A stretch of 59,538 nt of DNA, from NCBI GenBank assembly GCA_011389965.1, contig JAABTF010000010.1:1-59538 (forward strand), given 5' to 3'. This DNA is from Halothiobacillus sp. Its GTDB lineage: Bacteria > Pseudomonadota > Gammaproteobacteria > Halothiobacillales > Halothiobacillaceae. A program made the translations under genes and the position numbers. Positions 19,439-27,737 of the stretch are shown here, in pieces (positions within the stretch are counted from its first letter, which is position 1; every line of letters begins with the position of its first letter). The notes beneath the pieces were generated by a model. It saw only the letters and a program-made list of their open reading frames with translations. It had not been told where the DNA came from and did not search any database.

Positions 19439-19712
19439 CTAGGGAAACCCTTCACGAATGCCATGCCACTCTGGCCTGGCGAGCCGTTCGTGCTCAAGGC
19501 GCGTCGTCGCTGGCGTGCCGGTGGCCACGTCAAGACGGCGTAACGCGGAACACGGGCGGCTCGACAGACCCCGCAGGGCGCGTCTTGAGCCGAACATCTG
19601 CGGCGTTGCCGTCCTTGGACAGGGAATGACCCTTCCGCGGCGGACGAGCGCCTTGCATCTGCCCGGCTCAAGGCGCGCAGAGCGGTATGGCATTCGTGAA
19701 GGGTTTCCCTAG
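19439..19712. repeat. MITE-like inverted-repeat element, copy 2
   Basis: A 274-bp non-coding segment with perfect 26-bp terminal inverted repeats (19439-19464 and 19687-19712) that start CTAGGGAAAC. The outermost AGGGAAAC is shared with the element at 9486-9769, while the next 16-18 bases differ between the two copies yet remain perfectly paired within each copy. The inner right half is conserved between copies. It lies about 90 bp upstream of the ectABC promoter. Overlapping short open frames are not genes. Confidence 0.75.
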
Positions 19713-19817
19713 AGTCAGCGACTCACGTTATGGAATGTCAGCGGGTTGCCCGCAGGTCGACCACCTGCTCGATGTGGATAGCAGGAGCGGTGTTGGGCTA
19801 TCTCGCGGATCTGATCA

Positions 19818-19874
19818 TGACCGGCCCGTGTCTGATGGCCGAACGCACCTAGGCGTGCCCGAAGGGGCCGGTCA
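19818..19874. terminator. Hairpin downstream of hemN
   Basis: A perfect 10-bp stem TGACCGGCCC/GGGCCGGTCA enclosing 37 nt, just past the hemN stop. It has no clear T-run, so it could be a terminator, an mRNA 3'-end stabiliser, or an unrelated structure. I see no gene between 19713 and 19897. Confidence 0.4.
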
Positions 19875-19897
19875 CGATGGCTACGGGGGGAGTTTGC

Positions 19898-21286
19898 TCA
19901 GATCACCTTGGAGAAACGCTGGCCGTCGAGCGAGCCGTGATATTCGTCGAAGGCCATGCAGATATTGCGGATCAGTTGCCGCCCGCGCGGCTCGACGATG
20001 ACCTCCTGCGGGGTCAGGGTCACCAGCTTGTCGTCCGCCATGCCTTGCAGCTCGGATAGCGCATCGGCGAAGTGCGTCGCGAAATCGATGCCGAAACGGG
20101 ATTCCACCGCCGGGATCGATATGCGGAAGTGCGAGATCAGTTCCATGATCACGTGGCGACGCAGGGCATCTTCCTCGGTGGTCACCACACCCTTTTCGAT
20201 CGGCAGGTGCCCCTGGACCAGGGCGTCGTGATAGCTGAGCAGGTCCTTGACGTTCTGGCTAAATGCGCCACCCACCTGGCTGATCGCCGAGGCGCCCATG
20301 GCCACCATGTCGCATTCGGCATGGGTGGAGTAGCCCTGGAAGTTTCGGTGCAGCGTGCCTTCGCGCTGGGCCCGGGCCAGCGGATCGTCGGGCTTGGCAA
20401 AATGGTCCATGCCGATCAGGACATAGCCGGCGCCAATCAGGTATTCGATCGTCGAGCCGAGGATGTCGAGCTTTTCCGCTGCGCTGGGCAGATCCTCCGA
20501 GGCAATGCGGCGTTGCGGCTTGAAGCGCTGCGGCAGGTGGGCGTAGTTGAAGATCGACAAGCGGTCGGGGTCGAGTTCGATCACCCGGTCGAGCGTCTTG
20601 GTGAATCGCTCACGGCTCTGGCCCGGCAGGCCATAGATCAGGTCGATGCTCACGCCATGGAACCGTTGGACCCGGGCGGTCTCAACCACCTCGCGGGTCT
20701 CCTCGAAGCTCTGGATGCGGTTGACGGCCCGCTGCACGTCGGGATCGAAATCCTGCACGCCGAGGCTGATGCGGTTAAAGCCGATCTCGCGCAGCAGCCG
20801 GATGGTGGCGGCATCGGCCTCCCGCGGATCGATCTCGATGGAGTACTCGCCGCTGTCGTCGGTCTTCAAGGCGAAGTGCTCGCCGGTGCGTGTCATCAAC
20901 TCGCGCATCTCGTCGTGCGAGAGAAAGGTCGGCGTGCCACCGCCCCAGTGGAGCTGGTCGACGGGACGGCCCGGCTCGAACAGCTCGGCCTGCAGCGCCA
21001 TCTCGCGGTAGACGTCGTCGAGATACGGGCGGGCCCGGGCGCGATCCTTTGTGACCACCTTGTTGCAGGCGCAGTAGTAGCAGACCGTGTCGCAGAACGG
21101 GATGTGCACGTACAGCGACAATGGTCCGCCGATGGCGTTCGAGCGCGCGGCCGCGGCGCGATAGTCCGCCTCGCCAAAGCCGTCGTGAAACTGCACCGCG
21201 GTGGGGTAGGAGGTGTACCGCGGCCCGCTGGTGTCGTAGCGGCGGATCAACTCGGGATCGAACGGGGTGTCAGGGGTCTGGGTCAT
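19898..21286 (-). CDS. hemN: Oxygen-independent coproporphyrinogen III dehydrogenase HemN
   Basis: Radical-SAM enzyme that decarboxylates coproporphyrinogen III to protoporphyrinogen IX without oxygen. The 462-residue length and the N-terminal RRYDTSGPRYTSYPTA mark true HemN rather than HemW. The iron-sulfur motif CDTVCYYC gives Cys65, Cys69 and Cys72, followed by CNKVVTKD. LHWGGGTPTFL and YGLPGQ match the SAM-binding core. No FNR box was recognised in the short upstream region shared with the divergent TRIC gene. Confidence 0.96.
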   Translation of the reverse strand: MTQTPDTPFDPELIRRYDTSGPRYTSYPTAVQFHDGFGEADYRAAAARSNAIGGPLSLYVHIPFCDTVCYYCACNKVVTKDRARARPYLDDVYREMALQAELFEPGRPVDQLHWGGGTPTFLSHDEMRELMTRTGEHFALKTDDSGEYSIEIDPREADAATIRLLREIGFNRISLGVQDFDPDVQRAVNRIQSFEETREVVETARVQRFHGVSIDLIYGLPGQSRERFTKTLDRVIELDPDRLSIFNYAHLPQRFKPQRRIASEDLPSAAEKLDILGSTIEYLIGAGYVLIGMDHFAKPDDPLARAQREGTLHRNFQGYSTHAECDMVAMGASAISQVGGAFSQNVKDLLSYHDALVQGHLPIEKGVVTTEEDALRRHVIMELISHFRISIPAVESRFGIDFATHFADALSELQGMADDKLVTLTPQEVIVEPRGRQLIRNICMAFDEYHGSLDGQRFSKVI

Positions 21287-21512
21287 GGGCCTGGGTGACA
21301 GTGCGCGGCTGTGCCGGTGAATGATGCAAAAAGTCTAGCGCCTCGCCGCGACCAATTCCTCCAAGTAGAATGGTCGGGATATTTCCGGGCCGGGCGAGGC
21401 GAGAGGTGGCTGGGACCGTCTGGGAGACAGGCTGGGACTTTCATGGTCGCGCCCGACTGATTATCCTCTGCGGCCTTGCCCAACGAGGGGTGGGCAGCAA
21501 AGGGGAAAGGGC

Positions 21513-22121
21513 ATGATCGGCGAGCTGCTGCAGGGTCTGGATTACTTCGGGACGGCGGTCTTCGCCGTCAGTGGCGCCCTGGTGGCCGATCGCAAGCGCA
21601 TGGACCTGATGGGGTTTTTGATCCTCGCCACGGTCACCGGTATCGGAGGCGGCACGCTGCGTGACCTGCTGCTCGATCGGCCGGTCTTCTGGTTGACCCA
21701 GTGGGAATACCTGGTGATCACCGCGCTGGTGGCGATCGCTGCCTTTTACGTCAGCAAGCCGTTCAAGCGCCGTTCGAATTGGCTGCCCTGGGCCGATGCG
21801 GTCGGTCTGGCCGCCTTCTGTGTCATCGGGACGCAGATCGCGCTGTCGATGGATGCCAGTCCCATGATCGCGGTGATGATGGGCATCATGACCGCCGCGT
21901 TCGGTGGGCTCATCCGCGACGTGCTTGCCGGCGAGCCACCCTTGCTGCTCCATCGCGAGATCTACGCTTCTGCCGCCTTGGCCGGCGGAGTCGTCTATGT
22001 TCTATTCGCCCACTGGTTGGCCTGGCCGATCGCCGCTGTGATTCTGGGCTTTGGCGTCACGCTGCTCGTGCGGGGGCTGGGCATTCACTATCACTGGCAC
22101 TTGCCCTCATCTGATGGCTGA
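21513..22121 (+). CDS. TRIC-type trimeric cation channel family protein (UPF0126)
   Basis: A 202-residue membrane protein with two repeats of three helices. Both repeats carry the glycine-rich kink motif: GIGGGTLRDLLLDR near residue 45 and AAFGGLIRDVLAGE near residue 130, followed by LLLHREIYASAAL. Prokaryotic TRIC proteins form potassium-permeable trimers; the in vivo role is not known for most. It is divergent from hemN and 44 bp upstream of an ABC exporter operon. Confidence 0.9.
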   Translation: MIGELLQGLDYFGTAVFAVSGALVADRKRMDLMGFLILATVTGIGGGTLRDLLLDRPVFWLTQWEYLVITALVAIAAFYVSKPFKRRSNWLPWADAVGLAAFCVIGTQIALSMDASPMIAVMMGIMTAAFGGLIRDVLAGEPPLLLHREIYASAALAGGVVYVLFAHWLAWPIAAVILGFGVTLLVRGLGIHYHWHLPSSDG

Positions 22122-22165
22122 CCGGCAAGGGCGATCATTCGAAAATTAAGGCTTCGAGCATTCCT

Positions 22166-23110
22166 ATGAGCAACGCCGTCGAAATCTACGAGCTCGAAAA
22201 GACTTACGAGGGAGGCACGCGTGCCCTCAAGGGCATCGAGCTTGCCATCGCCGAAGGCGACTTCTTCGCCCTCCTCGGGCCCAATGGCGCCGGTAAGTCG
22301 ACCACCATCGGCATCCTCTGTTCGCTGGTCAACAAGACCCGGGGCACGGTGCGGGTGTTCGGACACGATCTCGACCGTGATCGCGCCTGGGTGAAATCGC
22401 AGATCGGGGTGGTGCCCCAGGAGTTCAACTTCAACCAGTTCGAGCCGGTTGAGGAAGTCGTCATCAACCAGGGTGGCTTCTACGGCATGACACGCAAGGC
22501 GGCGAAGAAGCGCGCGCACGAGTTGCTCAAGCAGCTGGGGCTGTACGACAAGCGCGAAGGAATGGCCCGCGCCCTGTCCGGTGGCATGAAGAGGCGATTG
22601 ATGATCGCCCGCGCACTGGTACACGGCCCGCGCATGCTGATACTCGACGAGCCCACCGCAGGAGTCGACATCGAATTGCGCCGCGGGATGTGGGACTTCC
22701 TCACCCAGATCAATAAGCAGGGCACCACCATCATCCTGACGACGCACTACCTCGAGGAAGCCGAGGCGCTGTGCCGCAATATCGCGATCATCAATGAGGG
22801 CCGGATCGTCGAGCACACCTCGATGCGGCACTTGCTCGGCAAGCTCTCCCAGGAGACCTTCGTGCTCTACAGCCGCGATCCAGTCCAATCCCTGCCCGAG
22901 ATGCCGGTACAAGGATCGCGCTTGATCGATGACGAAACCATCGAGGTCGATCTGACCCGGGGGCAGGAACTGACCGGCGTGTTCGACGTGCTGCGCGGTC
23001 ACGGGATCGTGATCGAGCGCATGAAGAACAAGACCAACCGTCTCGAAGAGCTGTTCCTGCGCCTGGTGCAGGACGACGATGCCGCCATCAATGCCGAGGA
23101 ACCTTCATGA
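22166..23110 (+). CDS. ABC-2 type exporter, ATP-binding subunit (YadG-like)
   Basis: A 314-residue ATPase with Walker A GPNGAGKST (residues 38-46), Q-loop VPQEFNFNQFEPVEE, signature LSGGMKRRLMIARAL, Walker B MLILDEPTAGVD and the switch H in TTHYLEEAE. The long VQS-rich C-terminal part is typical of CcmA/NodI/YadG-type subunits. Its stop overlaps the permease start by ATGA. The substrate is unknown. Confidence 0.93.
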   Translation: MSNAVEIYELEKTYEGGTRALKGIELAIAEGDFFALLGPNGAGKSTTIGILCSLVNKTRGTVRVFGHDLDRDRAWVKSQIGVVPQEFNFNQFEPVEEVVINQGGFYGMTRKAAKKRAHELLKQLGLYDKREGMARALSGGMKRRLMIARALVHGPRMLILDEPTAGVDIELRRGMWDFLTQINKQGTTIILTTHYLEEAEALCRNIAIINEGRIVEHTSMRHLLGKLSQETFVLYSRDPVQSLPEMPVQGSRLIDDETIEVDLTRGQELTGVFDVLRGHGIVIERMKNKTNRLEELFLRLVQDDDAAINAEEPS

Positions 23111-23943
23111 GTATCCGTTCGCAAAGCGATGCATTCGACCACCAGGGGCCGGGCGAGAAGGCGGTCGGCCTGACTCCACGGGGAGCGTGGAATGCCTTCA
23201 TCATGCTGCTCAGCCGCGAGGTCCTGCGCTTCGGCCGCATCTGGGTGCAGACCGTGCTGCCGCCGATGATCATGACCGCGCTGTACTTCGTGGTGTTCGG
23301 CCACCTGATCGGCCCGCGCATCGGCACCATCGACGGGGTGCCCTACATCCAGTACCTGGTGCCGGGCCTGATCCTGATGTCGGTGATCACGCAGAGTTAT
23401 GCCAACTCGGTCTCCTCGTTCTTCGGCGCGAAGTTCGCGCGGCACGTCGAGGAACTGCTGGTCTCGCCCATGCCCAGCTGGCTGATCATCGTCGGCTACG
23501 TCGCCGGCGGGGTGGCCCGCGGTCTGACCGTGGGCGGGGCGGTCACCCTGGTGGCGCTGCTGTTCGCCGAACTCTCGGTCCACAGCGTACTCAACCTGTT
23601 CGGCGTGGCGCTGATGACCTCGATTCTGTTCGCCCTGGGTGGGCTGATCAACGCCGTTTACGCCACACACTTCGACCACATCTCAATCGTGCCGACCTTC
23701 GTGCTCACGCCGCTGACCTATCTCGGCGGGGTGTTCTATTCGATCAACATGTTGTCGGACTTCTGGCAGCAGGCTTCGCTCTATAATCCGATCCTCTACA
23801 TCATCAACGGCTTTCGCTACGCCATGTTGGGCATCTCGGACGTGCCGGTGTGGAGTACCTATGCCATCCTTGCCGTCGGGATCGTGCTCGCGTACCTCTA
23901 CGTGCTGCGCCTGTTCCGCAAGGGGATCGGCATGCGCGGCTGA
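23107..23943 (+). CDS. ABC-2 type exporter, permease (YadH-like)
   Basis: A 278-residue ABC-2 permease with six predicted membrane helices and the motif YIQYLVPGLILMSVITQSY, then PMPSWLII, TPLTYLGGVFYSI and LYNPILYIINGFRYAMLG. It is coupled to the preceding ATPase by ATGA overlap and forms the membrane half of a YadGH-like exporter. Confidence 0.92.
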   Translation: MSIRSQSDAFDHQGPGEKAVGLTPRGAWNAFIMLLSREVLRFGRIWVQTVLPPMIMTALYFVVFGHLIGPRIGTIDGVPYIQYLVPGLILMSVITQSYANSVSSFFGAKFARHVEELLVSPMPSWLIIVGYVAGGVARGLTVGGAVTLVALLFAELSVHSVLNLFGVALMTSILFALGGLINAVYATHFDHISIVPTFVLTPLTYLGGVFYSINMLSDFWQQASLYNPILYIINGFRYAMLGISDVPVWSTYAILAVGIVLAYLYVLRLFRKGIGMRG

Positions 23944-23952
23944 TCATGCTGA

Positions 23953-24315
23953 TCAAGTGGCCTGGTTCAAACGCTCCCGAATGCAGTCAGCCAGCACGCG
24001 GGCATGGTTATGTTCCCGGTCGCGGGCGTCATAGAGCAGGGTGACGGGCCGCTCGGCGGCGATCTCGACCAGCCGTTCAAGTTCCTCGTTGCCTTCCAGC
24101 TCCTGGCGGTAGCGTTTGCCGAAGGCCTCGAACCGCTCCGGATCATGCCCGAACCAGCGGCGTAGCGCCCCGGAGGGCGCCACCCGCTTGAGCCATTCGT
24201 CGTGCACGAGATCCTGTTTGCGCACCCCGCGGGGCCAGAGTCGATCGGCGAGCACGCGATAGCCATCGTTCTTGTCGACCGGGTCCCGCGTCCGCTTGGT
24301 GGTGACCGCCGTCAT
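23953..24315 (-). CDS. DUF488 family protein (YeaO-like)
   Basis: A 120-residue cytosolic protein with the family signature YRVLADRLWPRGVRKQDL, then APSGALRRWFGHDPERFEAF and VTLLYDARDREHNHARVL. The biochemical role of DUF488 is not established. It lies convergent with the ABC permease gene (9 bp apart) and about 14 bp downstream of a small membrane-peptide gene on the same strand. Confidence 0.88.
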   Translation of the reverse strand: MTAVTTKRTRDPVDKNDGYRVLADRLWPRGVRKQDLVHDEWLKRVAPSGALRRWFGHDPERFEAFGKRYRQELEGNEELERLVEIAAERPVTLLYDARDREHNHARVLADCIRERLNQAT

Positions 24316-24328
24316 GTCTCGGCCGCGG

Positions 24329-24511
24329 TCAGCCCTTCGGGCCGAACAGCCACCAGACGATCAGGCCGAGTATTGGCAGGAACAGGATGATCACGATCCA
24401 CAAGGCCTTGATCCCGGCCGATGCGCGGCTCTGCGCCACCTTGATGATCGCGTAGATGTCCAAAAACAGGATGATCAGGCCCAGCAGGCCACCATACGGG
24501 GTATCCATCAT
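24329..24511 (-). CDS. PLDc_N-type small membrane protein
   Basis: A 60-residue protein with two hydrophobic helices, the second ending in FLPILGLIVWWLFGPKG, the recognisable motif of the phospholipase D nuclease N-terminal (cardiolipin synthase N-terminal) domain. It occurs here alone, without a catalytic phospholipase domain, as in many small actinobacterial and proteobacterial proteins. An upstream start at 24542 in another frame is not convincing. Function unknown. Confidence 0.8.
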   Translation of the reverse strand: MMDTPYGGLLGLIILFLDIYAIIKVAQSRASAGIKALWIVIILFLPILGLIVWWLFGPKG

Positions 24512-24547
24512 CGTTTTCTCCTTGTGACGGAATGAGGGGCACGATGC

Positions 24548-25015
24548 TTACAAAGCACCGGCGCGCCGTTTTTCCAGATATCGCTGGTGATAATCCTCGG
24601 CCGGCCAGAAGGTGGCCGCTGGGGTGATCTCGGTCACGATGGGGCTGGTCAGGGATTGCTGGTGCTCGGCGAGCACACGTTCCGCAACTTCGCGTTGTGC
24701 CTGGTCGTGGTAGAAGATGGCGGAGCGATATTGCGTGCCCACATCCGGGCCTTGCCGGTTCGGAGTGGTCGGGTCATGCATGGCGAAGAAGGCCCGCAGC
24801 AGGTCGGCGTAGTCGATCCGCTCGGGATCGAACCGAACCAGAACGGCCTCTGCATGGCCGGTCTCCCCGCTGCAGACCTGACGGTAGTCGGGATGATCGA
24901 CCTGGCCACCGGTATAGCCGGAGGTCACCTCGATCACGCCGGGAAGCTGGCTAAAGCGGTCTTCCACGCCCCAGAAACAGCCGGCGGCAAAGATGGCTTC
25001 ATCGACTTGGCTCAT
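24548..25015 (-). CDS. msrA: Peptide-methionine (S)-S-oxide reductase MsrA
   Basis: Repairs methionine sulfoxide in proteins. The 155-residue product has the catalytic GCFWGVEDRF near residue 12, TSGYTGGQVDHPDYRQVCSGETGHAEAV residues, and ends with AEDYHQRYLEK. It is of the short class, with no extra N-terminal region and no fused MsrB. A further cysteine in QVCSGETGH is the usual family one; C-terminal recycling cysteines are not seen. Confidence 0.95.
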   Translation of the reverse strand: MSQVDEAIFAAGCFWGVEDRFSQLPGVIEVTSGYTGGQVDHPDYRQVCSGETGHAEAVLVRFDPERIDYADLLRAFFAMHDPTTPNRQGPDVGTQYRSAIFYHDQAQREVAERVLAEHQQSLTSPIVTEITPAATFWPAEDYHQRYLEKRRAGAL

Positions 25016-25092
25016 GGTGAGACGATCCTCCGCGGTCGGTTTGTCTTGAATCGAGTCGGCCGTCGTGACGGTCCGCTTCAGAGAGGAACATA

Positions 25093-25884
25093 GTGCATCG
25101 AAGATCGAAAGGAAGGGTTCCGCCCGAACCCATCATCTCTGAATCCCTGGCCACATCCCAGGCTATTTCCCTGGCCTCCTGCCTCGACTGGGTGGAACCA
25201 CGGCTGGTCGATGCCTACGCCGGGCACATCGACGCCCACCATCCTGCCGACATGCCGTGGTGGCCGGCCGGCTATGCGCAGGACCCTGCCGGTCGCGTCT
25301 TCGAGATCGCCATCGGCGCCGTACTCACCCAGAACACCAATTGGCGCAACGTGGAAAAAGCACTTGCCAACCTGGAGCGTGCGCAGGCCCTGGATGTCGA
25401 GGTAATCGATGCGCTGGCGGACGATACGCTCGCCGAGTTGATTCGTCCCTCGGGGTTCTATCGGATCAAGACCCGGCGGCTCAAGAGTCTGGCGGCCGCC
25501 TGGATCGAGGCCGGCGGCTACCGGGCGCTGGCGGACATGGAAACGTGGTCACTGCGTGCCTGGCTGCTGGCCATCCACGGGGTGGGGCGCGAGACGGCCG
25601 ACGACATTCTTTTGTATGGCTTCGAGCGACCGGTCTGGGTGATCGATGCCTACACGCGCCGGCTGATGGAGCGGCTGGGGTTTGCCCGCCTCGCCGCCAT
25701 GCCCTACGACGCCCTGGCGGCAGCCTTGTTGGCCCACACGCCGACACCGACGGCGTTGACACTGGCTCGTTGGCACGGTTTGGTGGTCGAACACGCCAAG
25801 GCCCACTGCCGGGTGCGCCCGATGTGTGAAGGCTGCCCTTTGCTGGAGCGCTGTGAGTTCGGCCAGAGACAGGTCACTGGCTGA
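25093..25884 (+). CDS. HhH-GPD DNA glycosylase, endonuclease III/MagIII-like
   Basis: A 263-residue base-excision repair protein. It has GAVLTQNTNWRNVEKAL, the helix-hairpin-helix IHGVGRETADDILLYG, the catalytic Asp in VWVIDAYTRRL, and a C-terminal iron-sulfur cluster set Cys239-x5-Cys245-x2-Cys248-x5-Cys254. The lysine that endonuclease III uses for lyase chemistry (GVGRKTA) is Glu here, as in Helicobacter MagIII 3-methyladenine glycosylase, so a monofunctional alkyl-base glycosylase is more likely than a glycosylase/lyase. The true start may be one of several codons near 25093-25150. Confidence 0.85.
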   Translation: MHRRSKGRVPPEPIISESLATSQAISLASCLDWVEPRLVDAYAGHIDAHHPADMPWWPAGYAQDPAGRVFEIAIGAVLTQNTNWRNVEKALANLERAQALDVEVIDALADDTLAELIRPSGFYRIKTRRLKSLAAAWIEAGGYRALADMETWSLRAWLLAIHGVGRETADDILLYGFERPVWVIDAYTRRLMERLGFARLAAMPYDALAAALLAHTPTPTALTLARWHGLVVEHAKAHCRVRPMCEGCPLLERCEFGQRQVTG

Positions 25885-25945
25885 GCCCCTTCCGATCAGC
25901 GGCACAAGGGTCCGAGGCATGCCCCCGCGCATGCCGCCATGGCTG

Positions 25946-26680
25946 CTACAGCCGCCGGATGGCGCCGCTTTCCCCTTGCGCCAGCCAATCGAGTAGCGCC
26001 GGCATGACCGAACAAGGCGATTGGCGGTCCTCGGCGGTTTCGCCCGGAAAGCGCGTATGGCGCGAGTGGCTGTTGACGGCCCCGGGGTCGAACCCCGCGA
26101 TCCAGGTCTGGGGGGATTCCTCGGCCCACTGGCGGATCATCTGCGCCAATCCGGCGTGAGCGATGGTATAGGCATTGCCGAAGGCCGCCGTGCCGCGATC
26201 GGTGAAGAACAGCACGCGGGGATTGCTGGATTGTTCCAACAGCGGCCAGGCGCGGCGGGTCAGGGCGAACGGCGCGGTCAGATTGACGTGCAGGCTTTCC
26301 TGAAACTTCATCAGGTCCGACTGGGCCAGCGGCGCGAGCTCACCGGCGCTCCCCATGGCATGCACCAGCAGGTCGAGTCGACCGAATTCAGCCTCGATGC
26401 CCGCGACCAGTTGCTCGTAATCCTCCGGGGCCGCGCCGGAGAAATCGACCGGTTGAATCAGTGGCGGTTCGCCGCGATCGGCCGCGGGCAGTTCGGGCAG
26501 CACGCGCGCATTGATGTCGTCGGCAAGCCGTTCGAGGGCGTCGAGCTTTCGGCCCAGCAGGATCAGGCTGGCCCCGCGGGCGGCCAGGGTCTGTGCGGTG
26601 GCGGTGCCGAGCGCGCCAGTGGCACCGTTGATCAGCACCACTTGGCCGGTGAAGGACGTGTCGGGAGAGGCGTGGCTCAT
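25946..26680 (-). CDS. Short-chain dehydrogenase (YciK-like)
   Basis: A 244-residue NAD(P)-binding oxidoreductase. It has the cofactor loop NGATGALGTATAQ, a VDFSG position typical of the family, and FALTRRAWPLLEQS. The usual Tyr-x-x-x-Lys reads AYTIAHAGLAQM, so the catalytic lysine position is changed (Tyr-Thr-Ile-Ala-His), which makes oxidoreductase activity uncertain. YciK-type SDRs show related patterns. The start at 26680 has AGGA upstream; a longer frame from 26737 is less likely. Confidence 0.78.
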   Translation of the reverse strand: MSHASPDTSFTGQVVLINGATGALGTATAQTLAARGASLILLGRKLDALERLADDINARVLPELPAADRGEPPLIQPVDFSGAAPEDYEQLVAGIEAEFGRLDLLVHAMGSAGELAPLAQSDLMKFQESLHVNLTAPFALTRRAWPLLEQSSNPRVLFFTDRGTAAFGNAYTIAHAGLAQMIRQWAEESPQTWIAGFDPGAVNSHSRHTRFPGETAEDRQSPCSVMPALLDWLAQGESGAIRRL

Positions 26681-26723
26681 GAAGGAGTCCTGTCGGGCAT
26701 GGGTCGGAGTGGTGTCGGCGGAA

Positions 26724-27599
26724 TTACCAAGCGGCACGCCAGGCGAGCCACCAGCGCCGCAACGGGCTGACTTCCACCCGGGCGTCGGTCAGTTTTTCGG
26801 GAGTGGCCCGCATTAGCCGCAGGTGGTCGCGATCGATCGCCCGCAGGATGCGGAACAGGCGGTGCGGGCGCGTCGGCGCTTGCCATTCGGCCAGACCGGA
26901 CGAGATGCGCTCGAGTTCCTCGCGAAACAACGCCTCGCGCGCTGTCGGGGCGGCGGGGCGATAGAGGTCGGCCTCGTCCAGTCCATGGGCACGCAGGCGT
27001 TCGGCCGGCAGATAGACCCGGCCGGCTCGCGCATGTCGACCCAGCAAGCGGGCCCGCTCCAGCCTCCCATGCCAGCATCCCAGGTTGCGGGCCGCCTGGC
27101 GAGTGGTATCGTCGGCCCCGAGAATGCGGGCGTACAGGGCGAAGACGCTCCCGTAGCGGGCATCGAGAAAGGCCTCGAGATCCTGCTCGGCGTCAAATCC
27201 CTCGTACTCGAGCTCGATGCGGGTGGCGCCGAGACGGTCCTCTAGGTGCGCGATCAACATCGACTCGGCATCCCGGGCCTCCTGCTCCAGGCCCAGTTCC
27301 TGCAGTGCGGCCAGCAGCGACTGGACGACGGGGTGCTCCGCATGCCCCTCGGTCATCCGCAGCAGGGCCTCGCGCCACCAGTCGAGCTTGGCCATGGCCA
27401 CTTGCGGCTCGCTGATGCTTTCGCTGAACTCGGCCAAGGAAATATCCAGCGCCCGCAACGCGGTGATGGCACGTTGTTCGACGGGAGGCAGTTTGAGACT
27501 GGCGAGGCGAAACGCACTGCCGACCGGGCGGGCGAGGCGCTCGCATTCGGCGTCCGGCAGACGCGGGTCGACCGGGTCGGTTTTCTGCTGGGCATTCAT
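26724..27599 (-). CDS. Squalene/phytoene synthase-like protein, probably non-catalytic
   Basis: A 291-residue helical protein resembling the SQS/PSY fold: SAFRLASLKLPPVEQRAITAL near residue 28, KLDWWREAL, and a late HARAGRVYLPAERLRAHGL segment equivalent to the second motif of the family. The acidic DxxxD clusters needed to bind magnesium and diphosphate are not present at either site, so prenyl condensation is unlikely. Similar catalytically silent members (NDUFAF6 type) act as assembly factors. It sits 44 bp upstream of the SDR gene on the same strand and is divergent from the chemoreceptor gene. Confidence 0.7.
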   Translation of the reverse strand: MNAQQKTDPVDPRLPDAECERLARPVGSAFRLASLKLPPVEQRAITALRALDISLAEFSESISEPQVAMAKLDWWREALLRMTEGHAEHPVVQSLLAALQELGLEQEARDAESMLIAHLEDRLGATRIELEYEGFDAEQDLEAFLDARYGSVFALYARILGADDTTRQAARNLGCWHGRLERARLLGRHARAGRVYLPAERLRAHGLDEADLYRPAAPTAREALFREELERISSGLAEWQAPTRPHRLFRILRAIDRDHLRLMRATPEKLTDARVEVSPLRRWWLAWRAAW

Positions 27600-27737
27600 G
27601 GGCGCGATCATATCAGCAATGCCGTTGGCGAGCCGGCCCAGTAAAGCTAAAGAAATCCGGACGGCGGCCGACAAACCGGGCGTCGATTCATTCGCATGCG
27701 GGCCGCGGTCGGTCCCTTCAGCAAAGGTCACTCGTTC

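Noticed and set aside
19439-19712. Mirror-image 84-codon frames on both strands
   Set aside because: They arise from the inverted symmetry of the second element and start or end inside its repeats.
20072-21298. A 408-codon open frame antisense to hemN
   Set aside because: Low-complexity Arg/Asp/His/Gln composition opposite a well-defined enzyme gene.
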